Origin: Sabellastarte sp. h YS-2021
Lineage: Eukaryota > Annelida > Polychaeta > Sabellida > Sabellidae
Assembly: GCA_964017235.1 (NCBI GenBank)
Contig: OZ024936.1
Coordinates: 18,080,496 to 18,144,495 of the forward strand
Length of the DNA stretch: 64,000 nt
Direction: 5' to 3'
Part shown: piece after piece, positions 34,037-46,009 of the stretch
How positions within the stretch are numbered: position 1 is the first letter of the stretch
Layout of the letters: every line of letters starts with the position of its first letter
The notes under the pieces: generated by a model
What the model saw: the letters and a program-made list of their open reading frames with translations, nothing else
Databases searched by the model: none
Told to the model about the DNA's origin: nothing
Made by a program: the position numbers and the translations under genes

Positions 34037-34929
34037 GGAAAATTGGCCTCCTGGAAAATTGGCCTCCTGGAATATTGGCCTCCATGAAATTTGTGGGGTT
34101 GAAAAATTGGCCTCCGTTTAGTTTTTTAATGATAATGGAAAAAAGTAAAATTGTTGTTCTCATTGATTACAAACAATTTATTGCATGATATAACCCAAAA
34201 AATGGTTAATGGTACAAATGTAGTAAAATGTAAAGAGTGTATGTCATTAATTAAAAAGAATATATGACATTACATGACCAAACACCAAGTTAGTTTGAAA
34301 ACAGGAATATATAAGTCATTATGTTGAGATAATGTATAGAATTAACCAAGTCTAATGCAGTGTCCAATGTCACGTAAAAATTCCTCTATTGTTTTGTTCC
34401 CTGTTGCTCTGGTTAATCTCCTTCATCTTTGATTATAAGAGTAATTGATTTAACAACACTTTTACAATGCATGATAATAAACAGGTGAAACTTAGGTTGC
34501 TTTTATACACACAAGAGACTAATCTGAAATGCAATTAGCTCAGGTATTCACTAGTTCCCTGAGCAGTTATATATAAAGAAATTATATCTTTGTTCTTGCA
34601 ATCCTGAGCAGGTATTTCAGTGTGTTCTGAGTATATTTCAATCAGACCTTGCTTTCTTTGAAATCTAATAATTAAAAGATCTTTATGCATAATTTTAATC
34701 CTGAGTTTATAGGCACATAAAGGTATTATATCTTTGTTCTTGCAGTTATCCTATATTCAAATAACTATATTAAAGACTCATTCAGTAAACCTAATGGGAA
34801 CTATGAAGAGCACTATTAAGTAAAATTAAACTAGTGTAAACATTTGGTCCACTATAAATAACCAAAGGAGGCCAATTTTCCACCCCCACAAATATCTAGG
34901 AGGCCAATTTTCTAGGAGGCCAATTTTCC
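34037..34929. mobile_element. Inverted-repeat element with repeated AAAATTGGCCTCC motifs
   Basis: The left end (34037-34115) has four copies of AAAATTGGCCTCC or a one-base variant, the third and fourth separated by GAAATTTGTGGGG. The right end (34865-34929) has three copies of the complementary GGAGGCCAATTTT, with CCCCCACAAATAT between the first two. The arms thus mirror each other, spacer included. The 750-bp interior has no coding region. No clear target-site duplication is visible. Confidence 0.75.
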
Positions 34930-34934
34930 AGATG

Positions 34935-35560
34935 CATAGCATGGGTTATTGCCATGGAGAAAGACCAGACAAAAAATAGAAACTCCGGTGGGTATGCTTT
35001 TGGAGTGTGATAGGTTTTCAATTTCTTTTCTGAACAAGGAGACAAAAGTGGCTGAACATAATATGTTATTACTAATGATTAACATTGTTTCAAAAAAGCC
35101 GAAGTTTTTAGTTTTTCAGTTATCTTAAAGCAGTCGGCTTTCTTTGATCATGTGCATAAAACTGCTGTGGCATGTCCCTCGTTTGCGGCAACATCATCAA
35201 ATTTATCTTGCTATTGTTACTTATTGCTAGGGTTACAGAATCGCTCTCAATTTGTGTGAAGAGTGTGAGACCTAAATGGTAGTATCACATCATTCATGAA
35301 ACCAAATGGTTTTGTTTGTATTTCACCATATTCGCTATCAAAATGTTTTTCTTTGGAAAAATCTTGTAGTATTCCAACAATGGAATGTAGCACAAAGACG
35401 TAGACAATATATTGATGAAAATCGTATCAATTTGTGTAAACTGCATTCCTTCTGACTTGTTTAGAAATTCATTGTCGCTGTAATGATACAAGCACATCCT
35501 GCCATCGCCTTTGTAAAATTGCTCCCAGGGACGCCAGCATCTAATTACCCCTTTCACCTT
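34935..35560. other. Gap, no gene seen
   Basis: No recognisable gene or repeat. A frame at 35294-35557 (minus) has no domain I can name. Confidence 0.35.
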
Positions 35561-35567
35561 GTAATTT

Positions 35568-36012
35568 AAAGCACACTTGTGATGTCATTCTATTGTTAAA
35601 AGTGTGCATTATTTTTAGGTAATGCACAATTTTTGTTCTAATTTACAGACACCTGAAACAGCCAAATGGTTTTTGCCAGAACCATGAGATAAATGCTATA
35701 AATTGAAAAAATAAATCTGGAACAAACGAATGCATCAACAGGATAACATGAGTCATTCTGGTAAATCAATTGAATTATCTAGTTCATTTGCCCAAAAAGT
35801 GTTCTGGGTTATAAACAAATTAATAGTCACTTTTATTCCTGCTATCCATTTTAGAGTAGAAATTCTACTGAATAGAAGAAATACCAGAAACCAATATAAA
35901 CACATGGGCCAGTATACAAAAGCAAATATATAAATAACCACTAATCGAGTACATTGAGATTTAGGTTAATTGGTTTGTCAAGAATTTTTGAAACAATTCC
36001 ATAAAAGTGTAG
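35568..36012 (+). repeat. Dispersed repeat with short hairpin head, copy 3 (uninterrupted)
   Basis: This is the most complete copy: AAAGCACACTTGTGATGTCA, AAAAGTGTGCATTATTTTTA, GGTAATGCACAATTTTTG, CCAGAACCATGAGATAAATG, TTTGCCCAAAAAGTGTTCTG, GAGTACATTGAGATTTAGGT and TTTTGAAACAATTCCATAAA. It defines the original order of the family and shows where copy 2 was split. Confidence 0.75.
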
Positions 36013-36019
36013 TATTACA

Positions 36020-39000
36020 AGGAGATGTTTCTAAAAGTTTGTGAGCTTTAAGTTTCATTTTCGGGAAAATAATGCCAACCCTTTCAAGGTCTCGTAAAGT
36101 ATGCATTATTTTCCCAGTAAGGCACACTCTTTCATACTTTACCTATCACAGACTTTAATGGCCAGAGATGTTTGATTTTCACAAATGAACAGTTCACATA
36201 TCTTTGGAAGTCTTGCGTAAAAGACACAGTCATTGTGGCCATGCCACAAATTCTGTAAAAGACGGTCATTGTGTGGCCAAGCCACAATTCATGAAAGTCC
36301 AAAAAAAAAAAAACGAAAAAAGTAATCTCTAGAATCCCAAGCCTGGCTAAAGCTCACACTTAAAAATTAAATCAATTTAGCTTTGCATTTTAAGGGGTGC
36401 CACAGGTACAATTACCACTTGAAATTAGCGACCCAAGTTGTCACAATTTGCATGCAGAAATTCCCGAAACCAATTAACTTCTCTTGCACAGTCACCTCAA
36501 CTACCTTATACAGCCCCAGAAATGTACAAGTGTTATAAGCAACAATCAATTTTAGTGTTACTTAACTGAATGAGATGCATTTAAGTAAATTTATAAAATA
36601 GCTTTCACGCATACAAATGTTATAATAGAAAATAACAATATGGTAACACAGGACCTCATTCATGAATCTGTCTCAATTTTAAATCATCCACAAAACAAAA
36701 TTTTGTATTTTATTCACGTAAAACATAACACTACTTTAGACTTAAATTTGGCTTGGATATTTATATGATTAGGTTACACAGTTAACTGTACCATATATGG
36801 TAAGGCCACTGTTATTTTACAAAAAGAGATCTATACACTGCTCTGCCACCTTTATCTCCGGGTACCAACTTTCCTCGGAAAAAAATTCTAACAGATATAA
36901 TTTGAGTATAAGTATACATCCCAGGTAAAGCAAATAAGGTAGAACAAATACACAACAAAACGATTTTGAAATATGTGGTCATTACTGAAATATCAAACTT
37001 TTATTTATTGGTTCTGTAATTGTTACTCGACGATAATTGATAAGTATTTATCTAATAAAAATTAAAATTCCAACAATTTTTTTCAAATTGGTCACATTCA
37101 GTCGACAGCTTCACACTTTAATTGTGTGTGGTCGTAGTGTCTCCATAATATTTTAAGCAATAATAATAAAGCAATATGAAATGCCTTTTCTGTCTATAAA
37201 TTGTATTACAAACTTGTACTCAGCATCAACAATTTCCCGACTTTCAAAGGTTTTGGCTTCATATTTAACTTTGGGTCACCTCGACATGATATGGTTGATA
37301 TGTTGCTTGATTATGGTGACCACATTAATTGTATCCCCGGCGCAAAACGGGGATACTATGGATTCATCATCGTCACATCTTTCTGAAAAATCAGGATGTG
37401 TCAAATCAAAAGTCCTAGTTTCACCCATTATTAAAATTTCAGTTAGTTTGATCAAATAATGTTTTTTTTTTCAAATTGTGTTGTTGGTTGTCAAGGTCGT
37501 GATCAATGACAAGAATTTTTAAGGTGAAGGTGGCAGTAAGAAGCTGGTTTGTTGGTTAATTTGCTTCATTGGGATGCAAGTTGAAATGGCATTTGAAATG
37601 AGGTCCTAAGGTTAATTCTGAGATAAAGCTTAATTCAGTAGAGCATTTGTGATCCATGTATTCATTTTATCAAGTTAATTCAACATATTCATGACACCAA
37701 GCCTGACTTGTGGTTGTTGACGGGTTATAATGTAGGCTCTAGACAGTATAAAACAGCAGCTTGCCTTTGGAACTATGTTTACATTGAATTGTTGGTTTGA
37801 CATTGTTGTTCATGCGGGTGTGTATTCGTTCATTGGAATGTGTAAAGTCAGATTCCTATAAAACCTACATTAGAGGTAGGCCTATTTTGAGAAGAATTCT
37901 TTCTTAAAATTTGGCATTTTCTAAACTAATTTACGGAATAAACATCAAGAATAAGAATTCTAGTGAATGAATGCAAAATATGAATGATTGATCTATAGCC
38001 TTAAATGCGACTATAAACCCTTATTTTCTCCTATCCAAACTTTCTTTTTGAAAACCTTAGACGTTGTTCATGTATTTCCAAGTATTTTAGAAATTTAGAA
38101 CCATATCATAGACGTCCGGTCTTTTTTGTTCTGGGGATTGTTCTGATTTCAAGTGGTAAAAATATCCTCAGCCAAATAAGTTAGCTATGTGTAACCTTGG
38201 CTTTTATTTTTCAATTGTGCTTCAAATGTGATAAAAATGTAAACAACTTACTTAACATGTATCAGAATTCACGAACGTGTCATTTCTGATATCACTGAAC
38301 ATTCAGTACTTATTTATAGCCACATGTTATGTTTTGTGGACTTATAGATTGGCCCTTCATTAAAAATCTAAATTTGAAACTTTGTTGATCAAATATAGAC
38401 ACTGTCCACCATGACCCTGTTTGCAAGTGGGAATCAAAAATTACTACTTTTAGGCACTTGTTAGATAATTTTCATTCCCAGAGCCCCAACAAATTGAATG
38501 AAATGAGATTAATATTTTATCATACACACATTAATACATCTACTAAAACTTTGTACAGACAAGTATAATACCATGAAGAACATGCATATATGCGCACAAT
38601 ATAGTAACAATCATGCCCAGAAATTAAAACCATGACTTTGAAGGTGACATTATGGATCAAGTTGTGTATGTATGTCAAGTAAATGGAAGGGGTAATAATA
38701 TATACCTCAAGACAGTTTTATTAGAGTGGCAGTTTTATTAATCCAAAACCAAAGGATTTGTCTATTTTGTGACTTGAATTGTCCTGAAGATGGGTTTCAA
38801 TTTTATGTACCTATTTTAGATTTGTATTTAAAATATTCACAGTTACTAAAAGAATTTAGAACATTCAACAGAGGGAGACAACTCCTTAAATATATTAAGT
38901 GTTCCTGGAAAATAAGAAAAGTTGAACAAGTGAAAAGTCAATATTTGCACAAGGCATAAGTTTCAGCTTATATTTACTGGTATTATTTTTTTCTCCAATA

Positions 39001-41630
39001 TAGTAATTATATTTTTATTCCTTTTTTGGCAAATATAAACCCGTTTGGTCTGGGTGACGTATTTTGCATTGTATTATTTATAATATTTTTATCCAACGTG
39101 TCACTACAATAAGTAAATATTATCTGTTGTCAGATAAATAGTATGTTGCTTCCTGGTTATTATGGTTATGGTTAAACTTGTGGATGCTGCTAATTTGCAA
39201 TCACAAATCTCTAATCACAACCACTGCATAAATAAAAATTTCTACTGACATTAAAAATGTGGCCTTTACAATAAATATAAGTGTGGTACATAGGTGACTA
39301 TTGTTTGTGTATTGGTCATAGCTGTTTGTGAAGCACAGACCATTTTTTTCAATCAGCTATATTTTAGTGGATAATTTTACCTTTTGGTGAATAAGATTTC
39401 AGCATGAGTAGTGATTTGGAAGGTTACTACTATTTAACTTAAAAGTGCCAACTTGGAATGGCATAAAGGAAGGCGAGAATGGCATTGAAATGATAATAAT
39501 GAAACCTGACTAGTTGTTAAAGCTGCTTTTAGAGGCAATGGTTATTTCCTTATTCTATTCTGTTGAATATTATTGACTCCAGTAAACATTACGTCACCTG
39601 TTGAAAAGGTTGATCACTGAACTCACATTAAACAATTCGCCCCTTTTGATTTAAATGGCCCAGCTTATCAGTGGTATGCACCACTGCTTTCAGTTATTGG
39701 TTTTGTGACGGTAATATTTTGAACTCCTGAGTTGTGGGTCAAACTGTGAACACGCTGTGTTGTGATCAAGAGGATCAGCATCCTTATAATATCTGACTTT
39801 GCTAAAATCATTGCTAAGACTAACATTTGATTAATCAGAATACAAAGTCTGTATTTTCTGTACAGTAGAATCAATATTATCCCAACTTATCATCTATTTT
39901 CATTGATATATTTTGTGCTAAAAATTTTTTCAGTGTTTGCATTCTGGTTATTATAAATAAGGTACATCTGTCCCACCATATTTATAAATATTGATAAATA
40001 TCCCATATGAAGCTGATACATCACATAACCTTTTCAAGTTGGTTAAAAGCCATGAATGTTTTGGAAAAAAAGGCTGCCAAACAAGGTTTATAGCTTTTGA
40101 ATAATGACATGATGTACCAGTATTATTCTTCTAGTCAACCCTGCGTCTTATCTGGTATGACCTGGCTATGTTATAGTACTCACGATAATTCTTGTTTATG
40201 TTCAGCTGCTGAGACCAAGCACTATAAAAGTCCACATTGCATTAGAATACAAAGTTAATTGCCAAGTTTGAAGTTTTTGGTTCAACTTCAAAAGAAATAT
40301 AGACAAATTGTTCCAATGTTTCCTTGGACTATATTTCATACTTTATAACACTTAATCAATTCTGCAAGGTAGATGTTCCTTTCCTTTTGTATTTAGATTA
40401 ATTATATAAAGAAGCCCATTGTGTAATCATCCTGGCCACACGTAATTTTATCATGAGTATCTCATTCCTGTAGCTTATCCCTCCAGTTGTGATATTTTTA
40501 GTCACCATGTGGTCTTCCAGAGACCCTGACATTGTGCTGCAACCACTTGTGGCAATTTTTGTCAGCTCTGAATTAGAACTAGTACTGAGAAGTTGTACGA
40601 AATTTTCAGTTTGATGTTGAGTATCTCTACAGACTAGCTAACTACAAATGTTTCATAACCTATCATAAAATCTTGTACTGTGTTAAGTATATGATAAAAA
40701 CATTTAATACAATGTTGTTTTGGATAATTACCATAATCTCATTAGAATGCATGGTTAATAGTTGTAGGACAAGGAACTAAACACAAAATTCATGCTAGAA
40801 TCAATTCATGGTAGAGAAACCGTCAATAAGCTCTGGCCAAATGGACAACTAGGCCCAACTTGACTATTGTTACCTGTTGCTTCAGTAACGTATGGAAAAA
40901 AATGAATGGTTTATTGGAATAACTCTTCATGGGGAAATGTAAAAATTGAATTTGCAATTGTTTCTCCAAAAAAGTTTAAAAATTTGCAAAAGTTATCTCA
41001 TGTAAAATAGAAAATCACTGCTGCAAATATGATAAAAGGCTGGTTTCTTTCTAATAAAAGTGATAAAGGAAGAAAAATTTCAAAATATAACACAGACACA
41101 GCTTTTTGAAAAGACGAACCAAATCTTTATTAATATTTAAAAATTATTATTATGCCTCAAGTGAGTTTCAGCCAATCATATTACAGTATTTGCGGGCAAT
41201 ATGACATGATATGCCCATTTTGAAAAAAAATATCACTCAGATGCCCTTTTACGTCTTGGAATGTAAACCAACTAGATGTTGTTTACTAGATACGTCATTG
41301 ATATGTCACATGATGACGTACACTATCAACAAGCACCCACCACTGAAATTTAATGCAAAGACATGCATAGTGTACATTTGCAGAGTGACTGCATATGTGA
41401 AACAAGCTGGGGTTGGGTAGGGGGCTTTTCAAGATTCACAGTGTGCATACATTGTGAATTGAAATGCTGCAAAGGATTGAAGTTATTAATTTTCTTCAGT
41501 CTCTGTCTAGAAGAACTGTACACTGATGATGTGGCTGAGCTGCAGAATCCCTCTGACGGAAGTTAAAATATGGTAATTTTAGTTGAAATAAAATTAATGA
41601 ATATTTAAATTACACAATAAATTTGTTAGT
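36020..41630. other. Long stretch without a recognisable gene
   Basis: All open frames are under 100 codons and none shows a domain. One short GC hairpin stands out at 37331-37356 (GTATCCCC ... GGGGATAC), a shape often found at transposon ends. An A-run lies at 36301-36312. The sequence could be intergenic or the intron of a gene whose exons I cannot see. Confidence 0.45.
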
Positions 41631-41637
41631 AAGGCAG

Positions 41638-41855
41638 AGGGTCGACAAGGTCGACAAAATACCATAAATAGTAGAAGGTCGACAAGTCGACAAATTGGAT
41701 ATCTGTTAAATATTTGTCGACTTGCTGACCTGTCTACCATTGTTTTCTTAGGATTTGTCGCATTTTGTCGACCTTGTCAACTTTCCTACTCTGATACCTT
41801 CAACAACACAGCGCCATATATTTAACAGATACCTCATCTGTCGACCTGCCGACTC
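41638..41855. mobile_element. Inverted-repeat element built of GTCGAC-containing motifs
   Basis: GGTCGACAAGGTCGACAAAA at 41640-41659 is mirrored at 41762-41781 (TTTTGTCGACCTTGTCAAC). GGTCGACAAGTCGACAAAT at 41677-41695 pairs with ATTTGTCGACTTGCTGACC at 41712-41730. A further arm (ATATCTGTTAAATAT, 41699-41713) is mirrored at about 41816-41830, followed by TGTCGACCTGCCGAC. The nested arrangement can fold in more than one way. No coding region. Confidence 0.6.
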
Positions 41856-41869
41856 ATTATTCACATCCT

Positions 41870-42335
41870 TAAATACATTCTTTTCTTTATGTCCACTTTG
41901 TTGACCTGGCAACCTAAATAATTTTAAAATAGCATCAGAGATGCCCGTACCCCACAGCCTAGGGAAATATTTTTCACACCATGAGATATAGAAGTACTGT
42001 ATCAGTACAAAGTTCAGGACACTTTCAGAGAACTGTCAGTTATATAAAGGTCCAAACCATGTTTAAATAGAGAAAATAATGTCTAAGAGAAAGATAATGC
42101 ATGTACTTTATCTACATCTGGCATGGCTGAATTATGGTTTAGATGTTTTGAATATTACCATGCATACAGAAGTGGTAATACATTCAATGAATGCTTATGT
42201 GTGGTGTTGTATCAAAATCTGTGGCTCACTTGATGAAATTCCATCTGCTACAATGGGAAGTTGTAAAAGTAAAATTCTTAATGCATTCTAATATGGCTTT
42301 AACAGTGCTTAATCTGCATCAAAAGACACACCCAA
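41870..42335. other. Gap, no gene seen
   Basis: No gene or repeat recognised; short open frames only. Confidence 0.35.
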
Positions 42336-42339
42336 AGGT

Positions 42340-43915
42340 GCAACATGATTTTCAAGGGTCAAGAAACACTACGACAAGGTCAAATCAAGGTCACACCATG
42401 ATGCTGCACACCTACAACCCCTAACCAATGTCCTACACCTTATACGGTTTCCGAATTATAGCCCAGACAAGATTTTAAGGGTCAAGGTCACTACAGCAAG
42501 GTCAAAGGTTAAATCAAGGTCAGACCATGACGATGCACACCTACACCTCCTAAAGAATGTCCCTACCAAGTATCAACTTTCTACAGCTTACGGTTACCAA
42601 GATATAACCCGGACAAGATTTTATAGGTCAGATCACTACAGCAAGGTCAAAGGTCAAATCAAGGTCACACCATGACTTTGCACAACTACTTCTCCCAACC
42701 AATGTCCCAACCAAGTATCAACTTCCTACACCTTACGGTTTCTGAGATATAGCCAAGAAAGATTTTATAGGTCAAGGTCATTACAGCAAGGTCAAAGGTC
42801 AAATCAAGGTCAGACCATGACGTTGCACACCTACACATCCTAACTAATGTCCCTACCACGTATCAACTTCCTACACCTTATGGTTTCCGAGATACAGCCC
42901 GGACCAGATTTTATAGGTCAGAGTCACTATGGCAAGGTAAAAGGTCAAATCAAGGTCAGACCATGACGTTGCACACCTACACCCCCTAACCAATGTCCCT
43001 ACCAAGTATCAACTTCCTACACCTTACGGTTTACGAGATACAGCCCGGGCAAGATTTTATAGGTCAAGGTCACTACGGCAAGGTCAAAGGTCAAATGAAG
43101 GTCAGACCATGACGTTGCACACCTACACCCCCTAACCAATGTCCCTACCAAGTATCAACTTCCTACACCTTACGGTTTCCGAGATACAGCCCGGACAATA
43201 TGTTATAGGTCAAGGTCACTACGGCAAGGTCAAAGGTCAAATCAAGTCAGACCATGACGTTGCATGCCTACACATCCTAACCAATGTCCCTAACAAGTAT
43301 CAACTTCCTACACCTTATCCTTTCTGAGATACAGCCCGGACAAGATTTTATAGGTCAAAGTCACTACAGCAAGGTCAAATCAAGGTCAGACCATGACATT
43401 GCACACCTACACATCCTAACTAATGTCCCTACCAAGTATCAACTTCCTACACCTTATGGTTTCCGAGATACAGCCCGGACCAGATTTTATAGGTCAGAGT
43501 CACTACGGCAAGGTAAAAGGTCAAATCAAGGTCAGACCATGACGTTGCACACCTACACCCCCTAACCAATGTCCCTACCAAGTATCAACTTCCTACACCT
43601 TACGGTTTACGAGATACAGCCCGGGCAAGATTTTATAGGTCAAGGTCACTACAGCAAGGTCAAAGGTCAAATGAAGGTCAGACCATGATGTTGCACACCA
43701 ACAGCCCCTAACCGATGTCCCTACCAAGTATCAACTTCCTACACCTTATGGTTTCCGAGATATAGCCCGGACAAGATTTTCAAACTCAAGGTGACTACGG
43801 CAAGGTCAAATCAAGGTCAGACCATGACGTTGCACACCTACACATCCTAACCAATGTCCCTACCAAGTATGAAGTTCCTACACCTTCTGAGATACAGCCC
43901 GGACAAAATTTTTCC
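42340..43915 (+). repeat. Satellite-like tandem array, ~146-bp unit, about 11 copies
   Basis: The marker (C/T)GGTT after CACCTTA falls at 42444, 42591, 42736, 42881, 43027, 43173, 43319, 43457, 43603 and 43749, a period of 145-147 with one 138-bp unit. Each unit reads through AAGGTCAAAGGTCAAATCAA, CAGACCATGACGTTGCACAC, AATGTCCCTACCAAGTATCA, ACTTCCTACACCTTACGGTT, GAGATACAGCCCGGACAAGA and TTTTATAGGTCAAGGTCACT. Variants are shared at distance four: the GTAAAAGGTC form in units near 42935 and 43510, the AAATGAAGGTC form near 43090 and 43667. This gives a 576-bp higher-order period. Frames across the array are by-products of the repeat. Confidence 0.9.
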
Positions 43916-44030
43916 CGCCACCCGCACGCCTGCCCGCCCAAAAGCCCGGCCCTCCGTCCGCCCGACCGACCGCCCATCCGGACACCATGGGTGAAAACAA
44001 TACCCCGACAGCCCTTAAGGGCTGTGGGGC
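43916..44030 (+). repeat. GC-rich end of the satellite block with an 18-bp palindrome
   Basis: The array passes into a C-rich stretch (CCCGCC, CCGACCGACC words) and then CCATGGGTGAAAACAATACC. Immediately after comes the perfect palindrome ACAGCCCTTAAGGGCTGT at 44008-44025, framed by CCCC and GGGG. Repeat, then GC hairpin, is the order seen at the ends of some rolling-circle transposons, but the diagnostic ends are not evident. Confidence 0.5.
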
Positions 44031-44635
44031 AAAAATTAAAGATCATTTGCCTAATTGTTTTCTCATTTTTAAACTTAAATGTCAATTAGCATATTTCTAC
44101 TTCCGTCAGGGAGATTTTGTAGTCGCTCCGATGATGTTAGTGGTGTGGGTTTGTGACATCACATTTCATTTACCAGTATTTGTAAAGAGTGTTTTGTATA
44201 CAGTTGGTTTTAAATAGAAAAGAAGAATGTTAAATATTTGCAATATCACTTGCCCTCGGGCTTCATAAATCACAATATTGCCCAGAAAGAAGTGTTTTAT
44301 TCTGTAAACATTTCCCTACACTCTCGCTTTATTCTGTGAGCAAGAAAATTTTGGTGCCCACGGCTACAGCTGTAAATCTTGTTTACATTTCCATAACAGG
44401 AAGGTGCTACTACTGTATGTCTTTTGCAATATCTGAACTGATATTTCAGCTCATTTGAAAGCATCACAGTAATAACTGTTAATGTGGTCTTTACCACTAC
44501 CATAATTTTACTTCAAAGAAAAGCTCAACTGAAAAAAAAATTCTAGTTATAAGTTCTTACATTTCTATGTAACCTATTCATGCAAGTGAATATTTTCACC
44601 TGAGCTGAGGAATATTTTTTCTCTTTTTTTTTGGG

Positions 44636-44800
44636 GGGGGGGGGGGGCAGCATGCATTTCTTTGTCCCTTTTGTTTGCATAATAGCTTGAAAAGCAGGGG
44701 ACAGATTTTGATGAAGTTTTTAAGAAATGTTGACAACAGATGTGTTTTTGGTGGAGATCTGGATCACCATACGGATTCATGATTTGTTTTTAAGGGTATT
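44636..44800 (+). repeat. G-run and diverged copy of the GATCTGGATCAC repeat
   Basis: A T-run and at least fifteen G at 44633-44648 are followed by GACAGATTTTGATGAAGTTT and GGTGGAGATCTGGATCACCA, a decayed relative of the repeat at 32725-33140. Confidence 0.5.
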
Positions 44801-44809
44801 GTATCATTA

Positions 44810-45835
44810 CATTTATAAGCAACTTTGAGAGCATTTGTTTTTGTGGAAGTATGTGCTTTCTTAGTTCTCTTGTAGATCATATACTATTGTGCAACATTTA
44901 TGGTATTATTGCCCTACATTTAATTTTTTCTGTTCTAATTATTGAAGAAGTAAAAGGCTTACTGTTTTACGGAAAATTTTAGTGATCTAAGTAAATTGTT
45001 TATTGTAATGTCTCACTCTATCAAATAACTCAACCACCTTTTAAACATATTTTAAATAGACTGAATCCCTATTTATTACTGTTTACTACTCCAGTCAGCC
45101 AGTTCTTTCGTGTATGTTTTTATACTCAATGCAGTGTCTCCTCTTTTGGACTCAAATTTCCATTTGACCCCTCTCAAATTCATCCATCAAAATATGGATT
45201 TACATCTGGTCCCATTTACTTGACAATATATTAAACTACATGGCAGAGGATCTTATCCAAGTAATCCATCCTGTTTTACTTAACTGTGTAATATTCACGT
45301 GGTAATCCAGAAGGTCTGTCTTGATATAACCCTGGCTGCTGGATATGAAGTAAAACCTAGAGTATTATTTTACCCTGACCAATACAAGTGCAACCTCTGC
45401 CAAGTTTTGCACATTCTATCACATTCTTTACCCAGTAGATAACGTGTTGATTTAAAGACCTCTGTTAAAGAGACAGTTTTTGATCATTGAATAATTTTAT
45501 TATTTCAATAATTGTTATATAAACCATGCATATACAGACAAATGGGATTATAAACTGATACAAAATACTTTCTATTTTAAAAATTCTTATTTTTTTTATC
45601 AAAATCACGAGGTATTGTTAGCATAAAATACAGGACCCTATGTAAAATGAAAAAAAAATTCCATATTTTTAGAATGAATTTTTTCACCATTGTCTTTACT
45701 TTAAAGAGGGAACATATCTCACCTTAATATATCGAATCATATCAGTTTCAACATTTGAAGTCACGTTTACATCTGACAAAACCATTTAATGAATTCACTG
45801 GCCAGTTGTACTCTAAAATGTAAATGCACTATATA
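44810..45835. other. Gap, no gene seen
   Basis: AT-rich with no domain-bearing frame. Confidence 0.4.
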
Positions 45836-45843
45836 TTTGTTAA

Positions 45844-46009
45844 TGGCTAAACCCGTCCATATGACTTTCTTGGTGGAGGAAGTAACTCTACAATGTCCAA
45901 TATTTATCTGACTGTGGGGAACCAGTTTGGTCATCAAACAGCCAGGTAAATATTGTACATTGTAGAGTTAGTACCTCTGCCAAGAAAGTTATATAAATGG
46001 GTTTAGCCA
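45844..46009. mobile_element. MITE-like hairpin element
   Basis: The arms, about 68 bp each, run 45844-45913 and 45942-46009. The outer TGGCTAAACCC is mirrored by GGGTTTAGCCA, then come ACTTTCTTGG/CCAAGAAAGT and AACTCTACAATGT/ACATTGTAGAGTT. A 28-bp loop separates them. The arms carry several mismatches and are similar at about 80 percent by eye. A 12-bp repeat (CACTTATTAACC) follows the right end. It lies 0.75 kb downstream of the stop of paralogue A. Confidence 0.7.

Noticed and set aside
34037-34115. CRISPR-like array (short repeats with spacers)
   Set aside because: Only four copies with very short, unequal spacers, mirrored at the other end of an element, in a eukaryotic context.
43139-44085. 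Several overlapping frames of 60-96 codons in the satellite, on both strands
   Set aside because: They translate the 146-bp repeat and the GC tract; the reading frame depends on unit length and no start is conserved.
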